Below, one piece after another: positions 36,489 to 44,430 of a stretch of DNA of 64,000 bases; position 1 is the first letter of the stretch, and every line of letters starts with the position of its first letter. The translations under genes and the position numbers were made by a program. The notes beneath the pieces are model-generated. The model saw nothing but the letters and a program-made list of their open reading frames with translations, did no database searches and had not been told where the DNA came from. The DNA is from Desulfovibrio sp. JY (GTDB taxonomy: Bacteria > Desulfobacterota > Desulfovibrionia > Desulfovibrionales > Desulfovibrionaceae): NCBI GenBank assembly GCA_021730285.1, contig CP082962.1:1240001-1304000 (forward strand), given 5' to 3'.

Positions 36489-37808
36489 ATGAACACCATT
36501 GCCGACCGCCTCATCGAGGACGAAGGGCTCAGGCGCGGGGTTTCGCGTCTGACCCCGGAGAAAATACAGAAAGTTTTCAGGGAGCTGATCGCCGGCGAAT
36601 GCGGGGCGCGCCTGAAAACCTACATGGAGACCTGTGTGCACTGCGGCATGTGCGCCAAGGCCTGCCATTATTACATGTCGCACAAGGACCCGAGCTACAT
36701 GCCCGCGGCCAAGGTCACCCAGACCATGACCCGCCTGCTCAAGGCCGACGGCAAGGTCGACCCGCAGGTCATCTACGAGTGCGCCCAGGTCGCCTACACC
36801 GAGTGCAACCTGTGCCGCCGCTGCATCCACTACTGTCCGCTGGGCATCGACACCGGCTACATCATGAGCGTGGTCCGGCGCCTGTGCCACAAGCTCGGCG
36901 TGACCCCGCAGTACATGCAGGACACCGCCCACAGCCACTCGGCCACCATGAACCAGATGTGGGTGAAAGACGACGAGTGGCCCGACACCCTCCAGTGGCA
37001 GGAAGAGGAAGCCCGCGACGAGTTCCCGGGCCTGCGCATTCCGCTCGAGGTCGAGGGCGCGGACTTCATGTACTCGGTCATCGCCCCGGAACCCAAGTTC
37101 CGCACCCAGCTCATCTACCAGGCCGCGGCCATCTTCCACGCCGCCGGCCTGTCCTGGACCATGCCGGCCACGCCCGGCTGGGACAACTCCAACATGGCCA
37201 TGTTCTCCGGCGACTCGGAGATCATGTCCCGGGTCGAGCGCGCCCACTACGAGACCGCCCAGCGCCTGCGCGTCAAGCGCATCGTCATGGGCGAGTGCGG
37301 CCACGCCTTCCGCGCCGTCTACGACACCGCCAACCGCTGGCTCGGCTGGAAATGGCATCCGGTGCCCATCACCCACTCGGTGGAGTTCTTCTGGGAGCTC
37401 ATCCAGCAGGGGCGCATCAAGATCACCCACAAGTACGCCGAACCGGTCACCATCCACGACCCGTGCAACATCATCCGGGGCCGCGGCCTCATGGAGAAAT
37501 TGCGCGACGTGGTCCACTTCCTGTGCGAGGAAGTGGTGGAGATGCACCCCAACCGGGAGCACAACTACTGCTGCTGCGCCGGAGGCGGCGTCATCAACTG
37601 CGGGCCTCCTTTCAAGAACGTCCGCGTCGCCGGCAACGCCATCAAGGCCGAGCAGCTCAAGGCCACGGGCGTGCACACCGTCGTCGCGCCCTGTCACAAC
37701 TGCCACGGCGGCCTCGAGGACATCATCAGCAAGTACGAACTCGGCATGCACACCAAGTTCCTGGGTGACCTCATCTACGAACTGATGGAAAAGCCCGAGG
37801 CGGAGTAA
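36489..37808 (+). CDS. tmcB: TmcB, HdrD-like iron-sulfur subunit of the Tmc complex
   Basis: A 439-residue cytoplasmic Fe-S protein. Two [4Fe-4S] motifs sit near the N-terminus (CVHCGMCAKACHYY and CNLCRRCIHYCPLGID). The C-terminal half has the heterodisulfide-reductase-type Cys-rich motif ending in NYCCCAGGG and CHNCHGGLEDI, with HDPCNIIRG upstream. Family members (HdrD, DsrK, TmcB) use this special cluster for thiol/disulfide or electron transfer chemistry. It is expected to accept electrons from TmcC. It starts 15 nt after tmcC, with GGAGG. Confidence 0.95.
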   Translation: MNTIADRLIEDEGLRRGVSRLTPEKIQKVFRELIAGECGARLKTYMETCVHCGMCAKACHYYMSHKDPSYMPAAKVTQTMTRLLKADGKVDPQVIYECAQVAYTECNLCRRCIHYCPLGIDTGYIMSVVRRLCHKLGVTPQYMQDTAHSHSATMNQMWVKDDEWPDTLQWQEEEARDEFPGLRIPLEVEGADFMYSVIAPEPKFRTQLIYQAAAIFHAAGLSWTMPATPGWDNSNMAMFSGDSEIMSRVERAHYETAQRLRVKRIVMGECGHAFRAVYDTANRWLGWKWHPVPITHSVEFFWELIQQGRIKITHKYAEPVTIHDPCNIIRGRGLMEKLRDVVHFLCEEVVEMHPNREHNYCCCAGGGVINCGPPFKNVRVAGNAIKAEQLKATGVHTVVAPCHNCHGGLEDIISKYELGMHTKFLGDLIYELMEKPEAE

Positions 37809-37832
37809 CCCCGGCGAGCAGGAGAACCCGAT

Positions 37833-38222
37833 ATGAAACGACGCACCATACCGCTTGCGCTTGTGGCTCTCGTCGCCGCCTGCTTCCTGGCGCTTCCGGC
37901 CTTGAGCCAAGAGGACATGACGACCATTCCGGACCAGGGCTTTGCCACGCATACCCGTTTGCCGGCGGTCTTCAACCACGACGCCCACAACGAAAAGGCG
38001 GGGATTTCGGACTGTACGACCTGCCACCACGGTGAAAAGGACGGCAAACGCGACCCGTCCCAGGACACCTCCGGCATCCCCTGTTCCGATTGCCACACCG
38101 CCGCCGGCAAGCCCGGCCGCACCCCGCTGATGCGGGCCTTCCACGAGCAGTGCATGGGCTGCCACATGGCCAAGAAAAAGGGCCCCGTGACCTGTGGCGA
38201 CTGCCACCGGCCCGTGAAGTAA
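37833..38222 (+). CDS. tmcA: TmcA, tetraheme type II cytochrome c3
   Basis: A 129-residue periplasmic class III cytochrome c. A signal peptide (ends near LPALSQE) precedes four CxxCH heme motifs: CTTCHH, CSDCHT, CMGCHM and CGDCHR, with additional His (FNHDAHN) to serve as sixth ligands. It is the electron entry point of the Tmc complex, receiving electrons from periplasmic hydrogenases through type I cytochrome c3, by analogy with the characterised Desulfovibrio vulgaris complex. It is last in the operon and is followed by a strong terminator. Confidence 0.95.
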   Translation: MKRRTIPLALVALVAACFLALPALSQEDMTTIPDQGFATHTRLPAVFNHDAHNEKAGISDCTTCHHGEKDGKRDPSQDTSGIPCSDCHTAAGKPGRTPLMRAFHEQCMGCHMAKKKGPVTCGDCHRPVK

Positions 38223-38244
38223 GAGCCTTCCTCCGCGAGCACAA

Positions 38245-38280
38245 GGCGCGACCGGGAAACCGGTCGCGCCTTTTTGTTTC
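38245..38280 (+). terminator. Rho-independent terminator of the tmc operon
   Basis: A 12-bp perfect stem (AGGCGCGACCGG / CCGGTCGCGCCT) with a 4-nt loop, followed by TTTTTGTTT, 22 nt after the tmcA stop. Confidence 0.95.
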
Positions 38281-38298
38281 CCCCAGCCCCCATCCCAA

Positions 38299-38354
38299 AG
38301 ATTTTTAATGGTTCCGAAGTATTATTAAAGACCAACTGAGATCGTTAAAAATCT
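38299..38354. repeat. Inverted repeat resembling the core of the composite hairpin family
   Basis: AGATTTTTAA (38299-38308) and TTAAAAATCT (38345-38354) are perfect 10-bp inverted arms around 36 bp, with the flanking words AATGG and ATCGTTAAAA also seen at the core of the element at 13043-13206. It lacks the outer hairpins. It ends 39 bp before the next start codon. Confidence 0.45.
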
Positions 38355-38393
38355 AGATCAATTCTTGCATATGACCAGCCAAAGGAGACGCCC

Positions 38394-39302
38394 ATGCGCC
38401 GTGTTTCCCTCGCCCTCTTGGGCCTTGTCGTCAGCGGGCTGCTGCTTGCCGCGCCGGCTGTCGCCGCCGATTCCGGACAACTGCCCGAACCGCTGCCCGC
38501 TCCCGCGCCGCGGCCGGAGGCTGCCCAGGCAGGGCCGCAAACGACGCAGCAGGGGCAGGTTCCCGGCGACGTGCGACGTCAGGTTTCCGACGCCCGGGTC
38601 TTTTCCGCCACCTCCACCTGCTTCTACGGGCCAACCATCGAACGGGGCCAGGCCAGGCATCTGTGCGCCAACCAGACCCGGGGCAAGCTCATCGACGCGG
38701 CCGCATCGAATCTGGCCGCCGATCCGGCCGTGGCCCGGCTGCGGCTTTCCCGCCGCGACTTGCGCGCTTTTGCCGACAGTCTCATGCGGGTGTCCGTGGC
38801 CGACGAGGAAATACGCCCCGTGCCGGACGGCACCGCCGTGCGCCTGACGCTTCGGGCCGAGACTCCGGCCGAGGACCTGGGGACGCGTCTGGCCGCCTTT
38901 GCCGCCGATGGCAACCTTCGCGCCGCCGCCCTGGCCGAAACCGCCAAACGCGACCGTCTGGCGGCCGAGGCCCGCATGGCCGCCGTGCCCTTTGGCGCGG
39001 ATCGGGAATTTCAGGCCAAGGGCATGGAAAACAAGATGCGCGAGGATGCTTCCTTCGCCGCCCGGCGCGTCGTGCCCGGCATGTCCATGCCCCAGGTCAA
39101 GGAACTCATGGGCGACCCGGCCGCCCTCAAACAGGCGATCATCGGCCCGGAAACCTACGTCTGCGCCGGTTACGGCCGCATCTGGGTCGTCTTTCGCGAC
39201 GGGCTGGTCTCGTGCCTGCGCACCCGGCTCGATTACGTGGACCGGTATGCCACGGACTGCCACTGCGCCGGCAATTATGCGACAATATTAAAAAACGACT
39301 AG
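38394..39302 (+). CDS. Secreted protein with an SmpA/OmlA-like C-terminus
   Basis: A 302-residue exported protein (signal peptide to about PAVAADSG), then a Pro/Gln-rich linker and a central Ala-rich helical region. The C-terminal 75 residues (RRVVPGMSMPQVKELMGDPAALKQ through WVVFRDGLVSCLRTRLDY) resemble the small SmpA/BamE-like fold. Four Cys occur (two near STCFYGPTIERGQARHLC, others near YVCAGYG and DCHC), likely as disulfides. AAAGGAG precedes the ATG. Function is unknown; it is a single gene after the tmc terminator. Confidence 0.7.
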   Translation: MRRVSLALLGLVVSGLLLAAPAVAADSGQLPEPLPAPAPRPEAAQAGPQTTQQGQVPGDVRRQVSDARVFSATSTCFYGPTIERGQARHLCANQTRGKLIDAAASNLAADPAVARLRLSRRDLRAFADSLMRVSVADEEIRPVPDGTAVRLTLRAETPAEDLGTRLAAFAADGNLRAAALAETAKRDRLAAEARMAAVPFGADREFQAKGMENKMREDASFAARRVVPGMSMPQVKELMGDPAALKQAIIGPETYVCAGYGRIWVVFRDGLVSCLRTRLDYVDRYATDCHCAGNYATILKND

Positions 39303-39399
39303 GAGTTGCTAGCTTGACAGAGCCCCCGGCCGCTGGCTAGTGATGGAGTTTGGTATCGTTTCCCTCGCTGTCTCCCGACCCATAGCCGCCGGAGGTTCC

Positions 39400-39840
39400 A
39401 TGAGGGCGCTCATTGTTGATGACGATTTTTACAGTCGTAGTTTTCTCGAATATATTCTGCACCCTTACGCTAGGTGCGACGCGGCCGTGAACGGCGAGGA
39501 CGCCATCATGGCCTTCAAAAAGGCCCTGGAAGCCGGGGAGCCCTATACCCTGGTTTTCATGGACCTGCTCATGCCCGTCATCGACGGCCCGCGCGCGCTC
39601 AAGGAAATTCGCGAGATCGAAAGCGATTTCGGCATCGCGGACGGGGCGGGCAGCAAGATCGTCATCACCTCGGTCCTCGAAGACGGCGAGGACACCCACA
39701 ACGCCATGTATCTGGGCGACGCCACGTCATTTCTGCAAAAGCCCGTGGACGAAAATTCCATCCTGGCCGAGTTGACGCGTCTTGGCTGCATCGCACCGGG
39801 CAATGACGAAAAAAAGGGCGCGCAAGGGAAACCCCAGTAA
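39400..39840 (+). CDS. Stand-alone CheY-like response regulator
   Basis: A 146-residue single receiver domain: acidic cluster D7-D9, phosphoacceptor D55 in VFMDLLMPV, Thr/Ser in VITSVLEDG and Lys in FLQKPVDE. There is no output domain, so it acts by protein contact or in a phosphorelay. The ATG at 39400 has GGAGG seven bases upstream and gives the usual length. No kinase is adjacent. Confidence 0.93.
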   Translation: MRALIVDDDFYSRSFLEYILHPYARCDAAVNGEDAIMAFKKALEAGEPYTLVFMDLLMPVIDGPRALKEIREIESDFGIADGAGSKIVITSVLEDGEDTHNAMYLGDATSFLQKPVDENSILAELTRLGCIAPGNDEKKGAQGKPQ

Positions 39841-39943
39841 AAAGGGCGGGAGCCCCTTCCAGGCGCTTTCTTTTCTCATTTTCTCCTTTTCCGGATAGTC
39901 GAAAGCCCATCCCTTCCCTGACGCAGCGTCCTTGGAAAGGGGG

Positions 39944-39981
39944 CCGGGGAAAAACTTTTCTTCAGAAAAGTTTTTCCCCGG
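39944..39981. terminator. Hairpin terminator after the receiver gene
   Basis: CCGGGGAAAAACTTTTC and GAAAAGTTTTTCCCCGG form a 17-bp perfect stem with a 4-nt loop about 100 bp past the receiver stop and 13 bp before the next start. It is a half unit of the composite repeat family, including the lead GGAAAGGGGG. Confidence 0.65.
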
Positions 39982-39994
39982 TGTAGGCTAGGGC

Positions 39995-41191
39995 ATGCGC
40001 AAAAGGCTTGTCCTGGCCGGCGGCGGCCACGCCCATCTCTTCACCCTGTCCCGGCTCGGCGTTTTCGACGATGCCGGCATTGCCGTGGCCTGCGTCGCGC
40101 CGAGCCCCTTTCTCGCCTATTCCGGCATGGGTCCGGGCATGCTTTCCGGCCGCTACGCCCTGGAGGACCTGCGTTTCGATATCGCGGCCATGCTTGCGGC
40201 CGGCGACCGCCAGGCGCGAAGCGCCTCCCGGTTCCCCCCTGCCCGGGCCAATGGGGCGCGGGGGCACGTCTTCGTCCAGGGCCGCGTGGCCGGGATCGAT
40301 GCGGAGGGGAAGCGACTCGTTCTGGAGGACGGCCGGGAGCTTGCCTACGACGCGGTGAGTTTCGGCCTCGGCAGCGTGGTCGACGCCCCGTTTCCCGTCG
40401 AGGGCGACGGAGTCTACCCGGTCAAGCCCATCGAGAACCTGCTTGCGGCCAGACGGGCCATCGAATCCCGGGTGGGCGCCGGAGAGGCGGTGCGGGTGGT
40501 GGTGGCCGGAGGCGGGGCCTCGGCCTTCGAGGTGGCGGGCAACGCCCTCGGGCTCCTCGCCGGCCTGGGCGCGACCAGACCGCTTGTGACCGTGGTGGCC
40601 GGGCGCGGGCTGCTGCCGGGCTGGCCGGTACGGGCGAAAAGACTGGCCCACGCCTCGCTTGCCCGCCGGGGGGGCAGGGTTCTTTGCGACCGTGTGGAGC
40701 GGTTCGACCGGGACCGGGTGATGCTTGTGGGCGGCGGGACGCTTGCCTGCGACGTGCTGCTCGTGGCCACGGGCACCCGCCCTCCCGGGATTTTCGCCCG
40801 AAGCGGCCTGGCGCTGGCCCCGGACGGGGGGCTTGACGTCAACGCCTTTTTGCAAAGCGCGCTTTATCCCGACATCTTCGGCGGCGGCGACTGCATCCGT
40901 TTCGCGCCAAAGCCGCTTCCCCGGGCCGGAGTCTACGCCGTGCGCCAGGGGCCGGTCTTGTGCGCCAATCTGCTGGCCCGCCTCACCGGCCGGGAACTGA
41001 CGCCTTTTCGCAAGACCGACACGAACTATCTGGCCCTGCTCAATTGCGGCGACGGCCGGGCGATTTTGCGCAAGGGGCCGCTGGTCCTCGAAGGCCGCTG
41101 GTGCATGGCGCTCAAGGACTGGATCGACCGGCGGTTCATAGGCTCGTTTGCGACGGCTCGTCCGCCTCGGGAATCTGACAGGCCGGCATGA
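39995..41191 (+). CDS. FAD-dependent pyridine nucleotide-disulfide oxidoreductase (SelD-associated type)
   Basis: A 398-residue NDH-2-like flavoprotein. It has an N-terminal FAD-binding glycine motif within LVLAGGGHAHLFTL, an internal NAD(P)H-binding motif VVVAGGGASAFEVAGNALGL, and the second FAD motif YPDIFGGGDCIRF. The GGGHAH start is typical of the family that is fused N-terminal to selenophosphate synthetase in some bacteria; no selD is visible here. The electron acceptor is unknown. The 3' end overlaps the convergent PEP-synthase-like gene by 56 nt. AGGCTAGGG lies just upstream of the ATG. Confidence 0.85.
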   Translation: MRKRLVLAGGGHAHLFTLSRLGVFDDAGIAVACVAPSPFLAYSGMGPGMLSGRYALEDLRFDIAAMLAAGDRQARSASRFPPARANGARGHVFVQGRVAGIDAEGKRLVLEDGRELAYDAVSFGLGSVVDAPFPVEGDGVYPVKPIENLLAARRAIESRVGAGEAVRVVVAGGGASAFEVAGNALGLLAGLGATRPLVTVVAGRGLLPGWPVRAKRLAHASLARRGGRVLCDRVERFDRDRVMLVGGGTLACDVLLVATGTRPPGIFARSGLALAPDGGLDVNAFLQSALYPDIFGGGDCIRFAPKPLPRAGVYAVRQGPVLCANLLARLTGRELTPFRKTDTNYLALLNCGDGRAILRKGPLVLEGRWCMALKDWIDRRFIGSFATARPPRESDRPA

Positions 41192-43805
41192 CGTGCCCCG
41201 GCATGCCGACCACCTTCTCCAGGTCCGCCAGAATCTTTTTCTTGTAGCTTTGCACCAGCGGCTCGTTGTGCATGATCATGTCGAGCTGGCGGGTGTGCAT
41301 GAGCATGTAGCCGACGACTTTGAGCGCCGTCAGCATCTCCGGCTCGGCCCCGCCGCTGGCCTTGGCGAACGACGCGTCTTCGTTGACCTCCACGGAAAAT
41401 CCCCGCACCTCCAGGATCTCGGCCACGAACTCGGCCCGACGCCGGCGGCGCGAATACTCCGCCGCCCCGCCCTTGAACTGGAAGCTGACGTAGTTCTCCC
41501 GTGGGCGCTCGCCCACAAGCGCCTCCACCGTGCAGAAGTGGAACCCGAAGCGCGAGCTGAGGCACATGTAATTGCTCGAAATCATGAAATAGTTCCGCTC
41601 GGCAAAGGACGAATGCGTGGCTGCCTCCAGCTGCGGATTGGTCGAGGCCTGGGCGACGATGGACAGAAACCCCCGCCCGTCCACCGGCGGCGGCCCTTCC
41701 CACGGCACGGCCACGATGCCGTCCCACAGCGCGCCCACCGGGATGCAGCAGATCTCCTCGAGCTTGACGTACTTGCCCGGCACGTCATGGGTGAACCCGT
41801 CGTCGAGGTTGAGGAACCACCACTTCATGGCCGTGCCCCGGTACTTGAGCTGCTTGGCCGCCCGCTTGGAGAAGCGGAACTCCTGGCCGAAGGCGAACAT
41901 CTCGGTCACGGACTTCTCATGGCAAAACCGGGTCACGTCGTGGAGCGTACGGCAGTTTTCCGGGGCAAACTCCGGCACGTTGGGATCGAGCAGGTAAAGC
42001 GGCGTGATGGAGTCCATCACCCGGCGCAGGATGGCGTGCATGGGGGTGACCCGCTCCGGGGCCGGGGCCCGCGCGGCGGCCGCCGCCGCGACCAGCTCCC
42101 GCACAAGGCCCGGATAGACGGCCCGGCCGTCGGCGTCCACCGTGACCACGGCGTCCGGCGCCAGAAGCCGCGTCGCGCCGGGCAGGCCCATGAGCGCCGG
42201 CACGTGAAATTCCCGGGCCACGTTGGCCAGATGCCCGGCCGCGCCGCCCTTTTCCGTCACAATGGCCGCGACCCGGTCGATGATGGAGGCATAGCGCGGC
42301 GGCGCTTCGATGCTGACCAGCACCCCGCCGCGCGGAAAACGCAGCAGATCGGCCTCGCGGCGCACCACGAAGACCGGCCCCGACCCCACGCCGGGGCTGG
42401 CCGTCGCCCCGCCGGCAGCCAGCGTCTCCCCATACACCCGACGCGGCTTCCCGTCGTCCCCGCCGCCCGGCAGTTGCACCAACTCCCGGCACTGGAGAAA
42501 CTGGACCTTGCCGGCCGTGTCCACGGCCCATTCCACATCCACCGGCGAACCGTACATGGTTTCCAGCCGCACCGCCGCCCGGGCCAGCTCCAGGGCCTGG
42601 GCATCGGTGAGGCTCGGTTCCCCGGCCCGCTCGCCGGCGGTTTCGGTGCGGCACACGCCCTCGCCGGGCAAACACACGAACACCTGGTCCTTGTCCCGGA
42701 TATGGCGCTCGATAAGGCGCGGCGGATCGTCCCGGGAAACCACGAACTCGTCGGTCGCCACCGACCCGTCCACCACGGACTTGGGCAGGCCGAAGGCACT
42801 GTGGATATGGATGGCGTCGTCGCGAATATCGAGCGGATTGCGGGAATAGATCACCCCGCCGGAAGCGGCGTCGACCATGACCATGACTCCCACGCACATG
42901 GCCACGTCCTCGTCCGGAATGCCGCGGCTTAAGCGATAGGTCATGGCCTGCGGACTGTACTTGCTGGCCAGCACCTCCTTGTAGGAGGTGAGGATGTCGT
43001 CGCCGGAAACGTTGAGCTTGGAGGAAAACTGCCCGGCGAAGGTCTGCCCGGCCTCGTCCTCGCCCAGGGCGGAGCTACGCAGCGACACCGGCACCTCCCG
43101 GCCGAAGGGCGCGCACAGTTCCTTGTAGGCGCCCTCGATGGCCCGGGCCACGTCGTCCGGCACCTTGGCCTCGGTGATGGCGTTGCGGATGCGGGAGCTT
43201 AGGATCAGCAGGTTGGCCTGGTCGTCGGGACCGGCGGTCTGGAGCAGGCGGTTGACCTCGTCGACAAGGTCGTTTTCCTCCATCAGCCGGTGGTAGGCCC
43301 GGGCCGTGACCGCGAACCCCGGCGGCACGGGCAGCCCGGTGCGACGCACGATCTCGCCGAGCCCGGCCACCTTGCCGCCGACCGCGTCGGCCATGTGGCG
43401 ACCGGCCTTGGCAAAAGGCACCACCAGCACCTCCGAGCCCTCGGGCGCGTTTTGCTGGAGACATTCGCCGATGCCGCGCTGGATCTCCTTGAGCCGCGCG
43501 TACAGGGCCGCGTACCTGTCCGGGGCGATGGCGTTTAAATGCTCGACCATCTTGTAGACGTTGACCGAAGCGGCCGTGGAATGGGCCCGGATAAAGGACA
43601 TGCCGAAGGTGCGCCGGCCGTGCAGCGCCTCCTCCATCTCGGACATGATCTCCAGGGCTTTCTTGTTGGCCGTCAAAAGCAGCTTGAAGTGGTGGTAACG
43701 CCTCTTGAATTCGGCCTGGATCGCTTCCCCGGACGCACCTGAAGCGTCCTCCGGCTCCCCGCCGGAAAAAAGCCCTGCCAACGTGCGTTTTATCGTGCCG
43801 AACAC
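41136..43805 (-). CDS. PEP synthase-like protein (PPDK ATP-binding and phosphohistidine domains)
   Basis: About 889 residues from a GTG at 43805 (GGGGGC upstream); an ATG at 43862 is the alternative, and the frame stays open further upstream only through a repeat. Residues about 150-460 are a PPDK_N ATP-binding domain (VAGLGEIVRRTGLPVPPGFAVT, SLRSSALGEDEAGQTFAGQF, VDVEWAVD). A swivelling phosphohistidine domain follows, with the catalytic His in TEKGGAAGHLANVAREF. The usual C-terminal PEP/pyruvate TIM barrel is missing; instead there are about 270 residues of unfamiliar sequence with several Cys and Trp. It may phosphorylate a substrate other than pyruvate. Confidence 0.85.
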   Translation of the reverse strand: MFGTIKRTLAGLFSGGEPEDASGASGEAIQAEFKRRYHHFKLLLTANKKALEIMSEMEEALHGRRTFGMSFIRAHSTAASVNVYKMVEHLNAIAPDRYAALYARLKEIQRGIGECLQQNAPEGSEVLVVPFAKAGRHMADAVGGKVAGLGEIVRRTGLPVPPGFAVTARAYHRLMEENDLVDEVNRLLQTAGPDDQANLLILSSRIRNAITEAKVPDDVARAIEGAYKELCAPFGREVPVSLRSSALGEDEAGQTFAGQFSSKLNVSGDDILTSYKEVLASKYSPQAMTYRLSRGIPDEDVAMCVGVMVMVDAASGGVIYSRNPLDIRDDAIHIHSAFGLPKSVVDGSVATDEFVVSRDDPPRLIERHIRDKDQVFVCLPGEGVCRTETAGERAGEPSLTDAQALELARAAVRLETMYGSPVDVEWAVDTAGKVQFLQCRELVQLPGGGDDGKPRRVYGETLAAGGATASPGVGSGPVFVVRREADLLRFPRGGVLVSIEAPPRYASIIDRVAAIVTEKGGAAGHLANVAREFHVPALMGLPGATRLLAPDAVVTVDADGRAVYPGLVRELVAAAAAARAPAPERVTPMHAILRRVMDSITPLYLLDPNVPEFAPENCRTLHDVTRFCHEKSVTEMFAFGQEFRFSKRAAKQLKYRGTAMKWWFLNLDDGFTHDVPGKYVKLEEICCIPVGALWDGIVAVPWEGPPPVDGRGFLSIVAQASTNPQLEAATHSSFAERNYFMISSNYMCLSSRFGFHFCTVEALVGERPRENYVSFQFKGGAAEYSRRRRRAEFVAEILEVRGFSVEVNEDASFAKASGGAEPEMLTALKVVGYMLMHTRQLDMIMHNEPLVQSYKKKILADLEKVVGMPGHVMPACQIPEADEPSQTSL

Positions 43806-43914
43806 GTCGCCCCCGCATGGCCGGATACCGGCCGGATTGGCATTTTTCGCTCCACAAAACATGTACCGTTTTGAAACAAGGTTGGCAACGCGCCTCGGCA
43901 AGGGGCAGGGAAGA

Positions 43915-43981
43915 GGCCTCCGGCGGCCAGGGGGAAACTTTTTGAAAAAAGTTTCCCCCTGGACCCCCTTCAAAAACTTTC
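43915..43981. repeat. Half unit of the composite hairpin repeat in a divergent promoter region
   Basis: CCAGGGGGAAAC..GTTTCCCCCTGG (43927-43962) forms a long stem, preceded by CCGGCGG and followed by the lead ACCCCCTTCAAAAACTTT. The same unit occurs at 51124-51195 and 53901-53975 in the opposite orientation. Here it sits between divergent genes, upstream of both, so it is not a simple terminator. Confidence 0.7.
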
Positions 43982-43989
43982 TATTTGAA

Positions 43990-44018
43990 ATGTAATTTAC
44001 ATCTATATGTATTTTACA
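43990..44018. promoter_or_regulatory. Tandem palindromic operator, probably for the PadR protein
   Basis: TGTAATTTACA (43991-44001) and TGTATTTTACA (44008-44018) are two copies of TGTA-N3-TACA, 17 bp apart start to start, 31 bp upstream of the padR-like start codon. PadR-type repressors bind such AT-rich dyads in their own promoters. This stretch is AT-rich and may overlap the -10 region. Confidence 0.6.
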
Positions 44019-44049
44019 GTAGAGTGTTGGAAACAGCACGGAGAACAGC

Positions 44050-44430
44050 ATGACTACGGAAAAAACGAAGGGCTACCGCCATCTGCCCGCCTTCCTGCTC
44101 CTGGCCCTGGCCCACGGGCCGGGCCACGGCGCGGCCCTGCGCAGCCGCATGCAGGGCCTGCTGCCGGTGCGCGACACGGATTCCGGGGCCATCTACCGCA
44201 CCCTGGCCACCCTTGAGGCCGACGGCGAAATCGTCGGGGAGTGGGATGTCAGCGGACGGGGGCCGGCCAAAAAAAACTATCGGCTGACCGAACGCGGTTG
44301 GGAGCGCCTGGAATTCTGGCGCGAGGACATCACCTACCGGGCGCGGCTTCTGGCCGCCTTTCTCGAAGACGCCGACGCCGTCCTGGCCGGACCGCGCGGG
44401 GAAGGAGACGAGCCATGTCAAAAGCCGTGA
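44050..44430 (+). CDS. PadR-family transcriptional regulator
   Basis: A 126-residue winged-helix repressor. It has the PadR pattern FLLLALAHGPGHGAALRSRMQGLLPVRDTDSGAIYRTLATLEADGEIVGEW followed by the wing GPAKKNYRLTERG, and a C-terminal dimerisation helix. GGAG precedes the ATG at 44050. Its 3' end overlaps the transporter gene by 16 nt, so both are coexpressed and probably repressed by this protein through the tandem dyad just upstream. Confidence 0.93.
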   Translation: MTTEKTKGYRHLPAFLLLALAHGPGHGAALRSRMQGLLPVRDTDSGAIYRTLATLEADGEIVGEWDVSGRGPAKKNYRLTERGWERLEFWREDITYRARLLAAFLEDADAVLAGPRGEGDEPCQKP

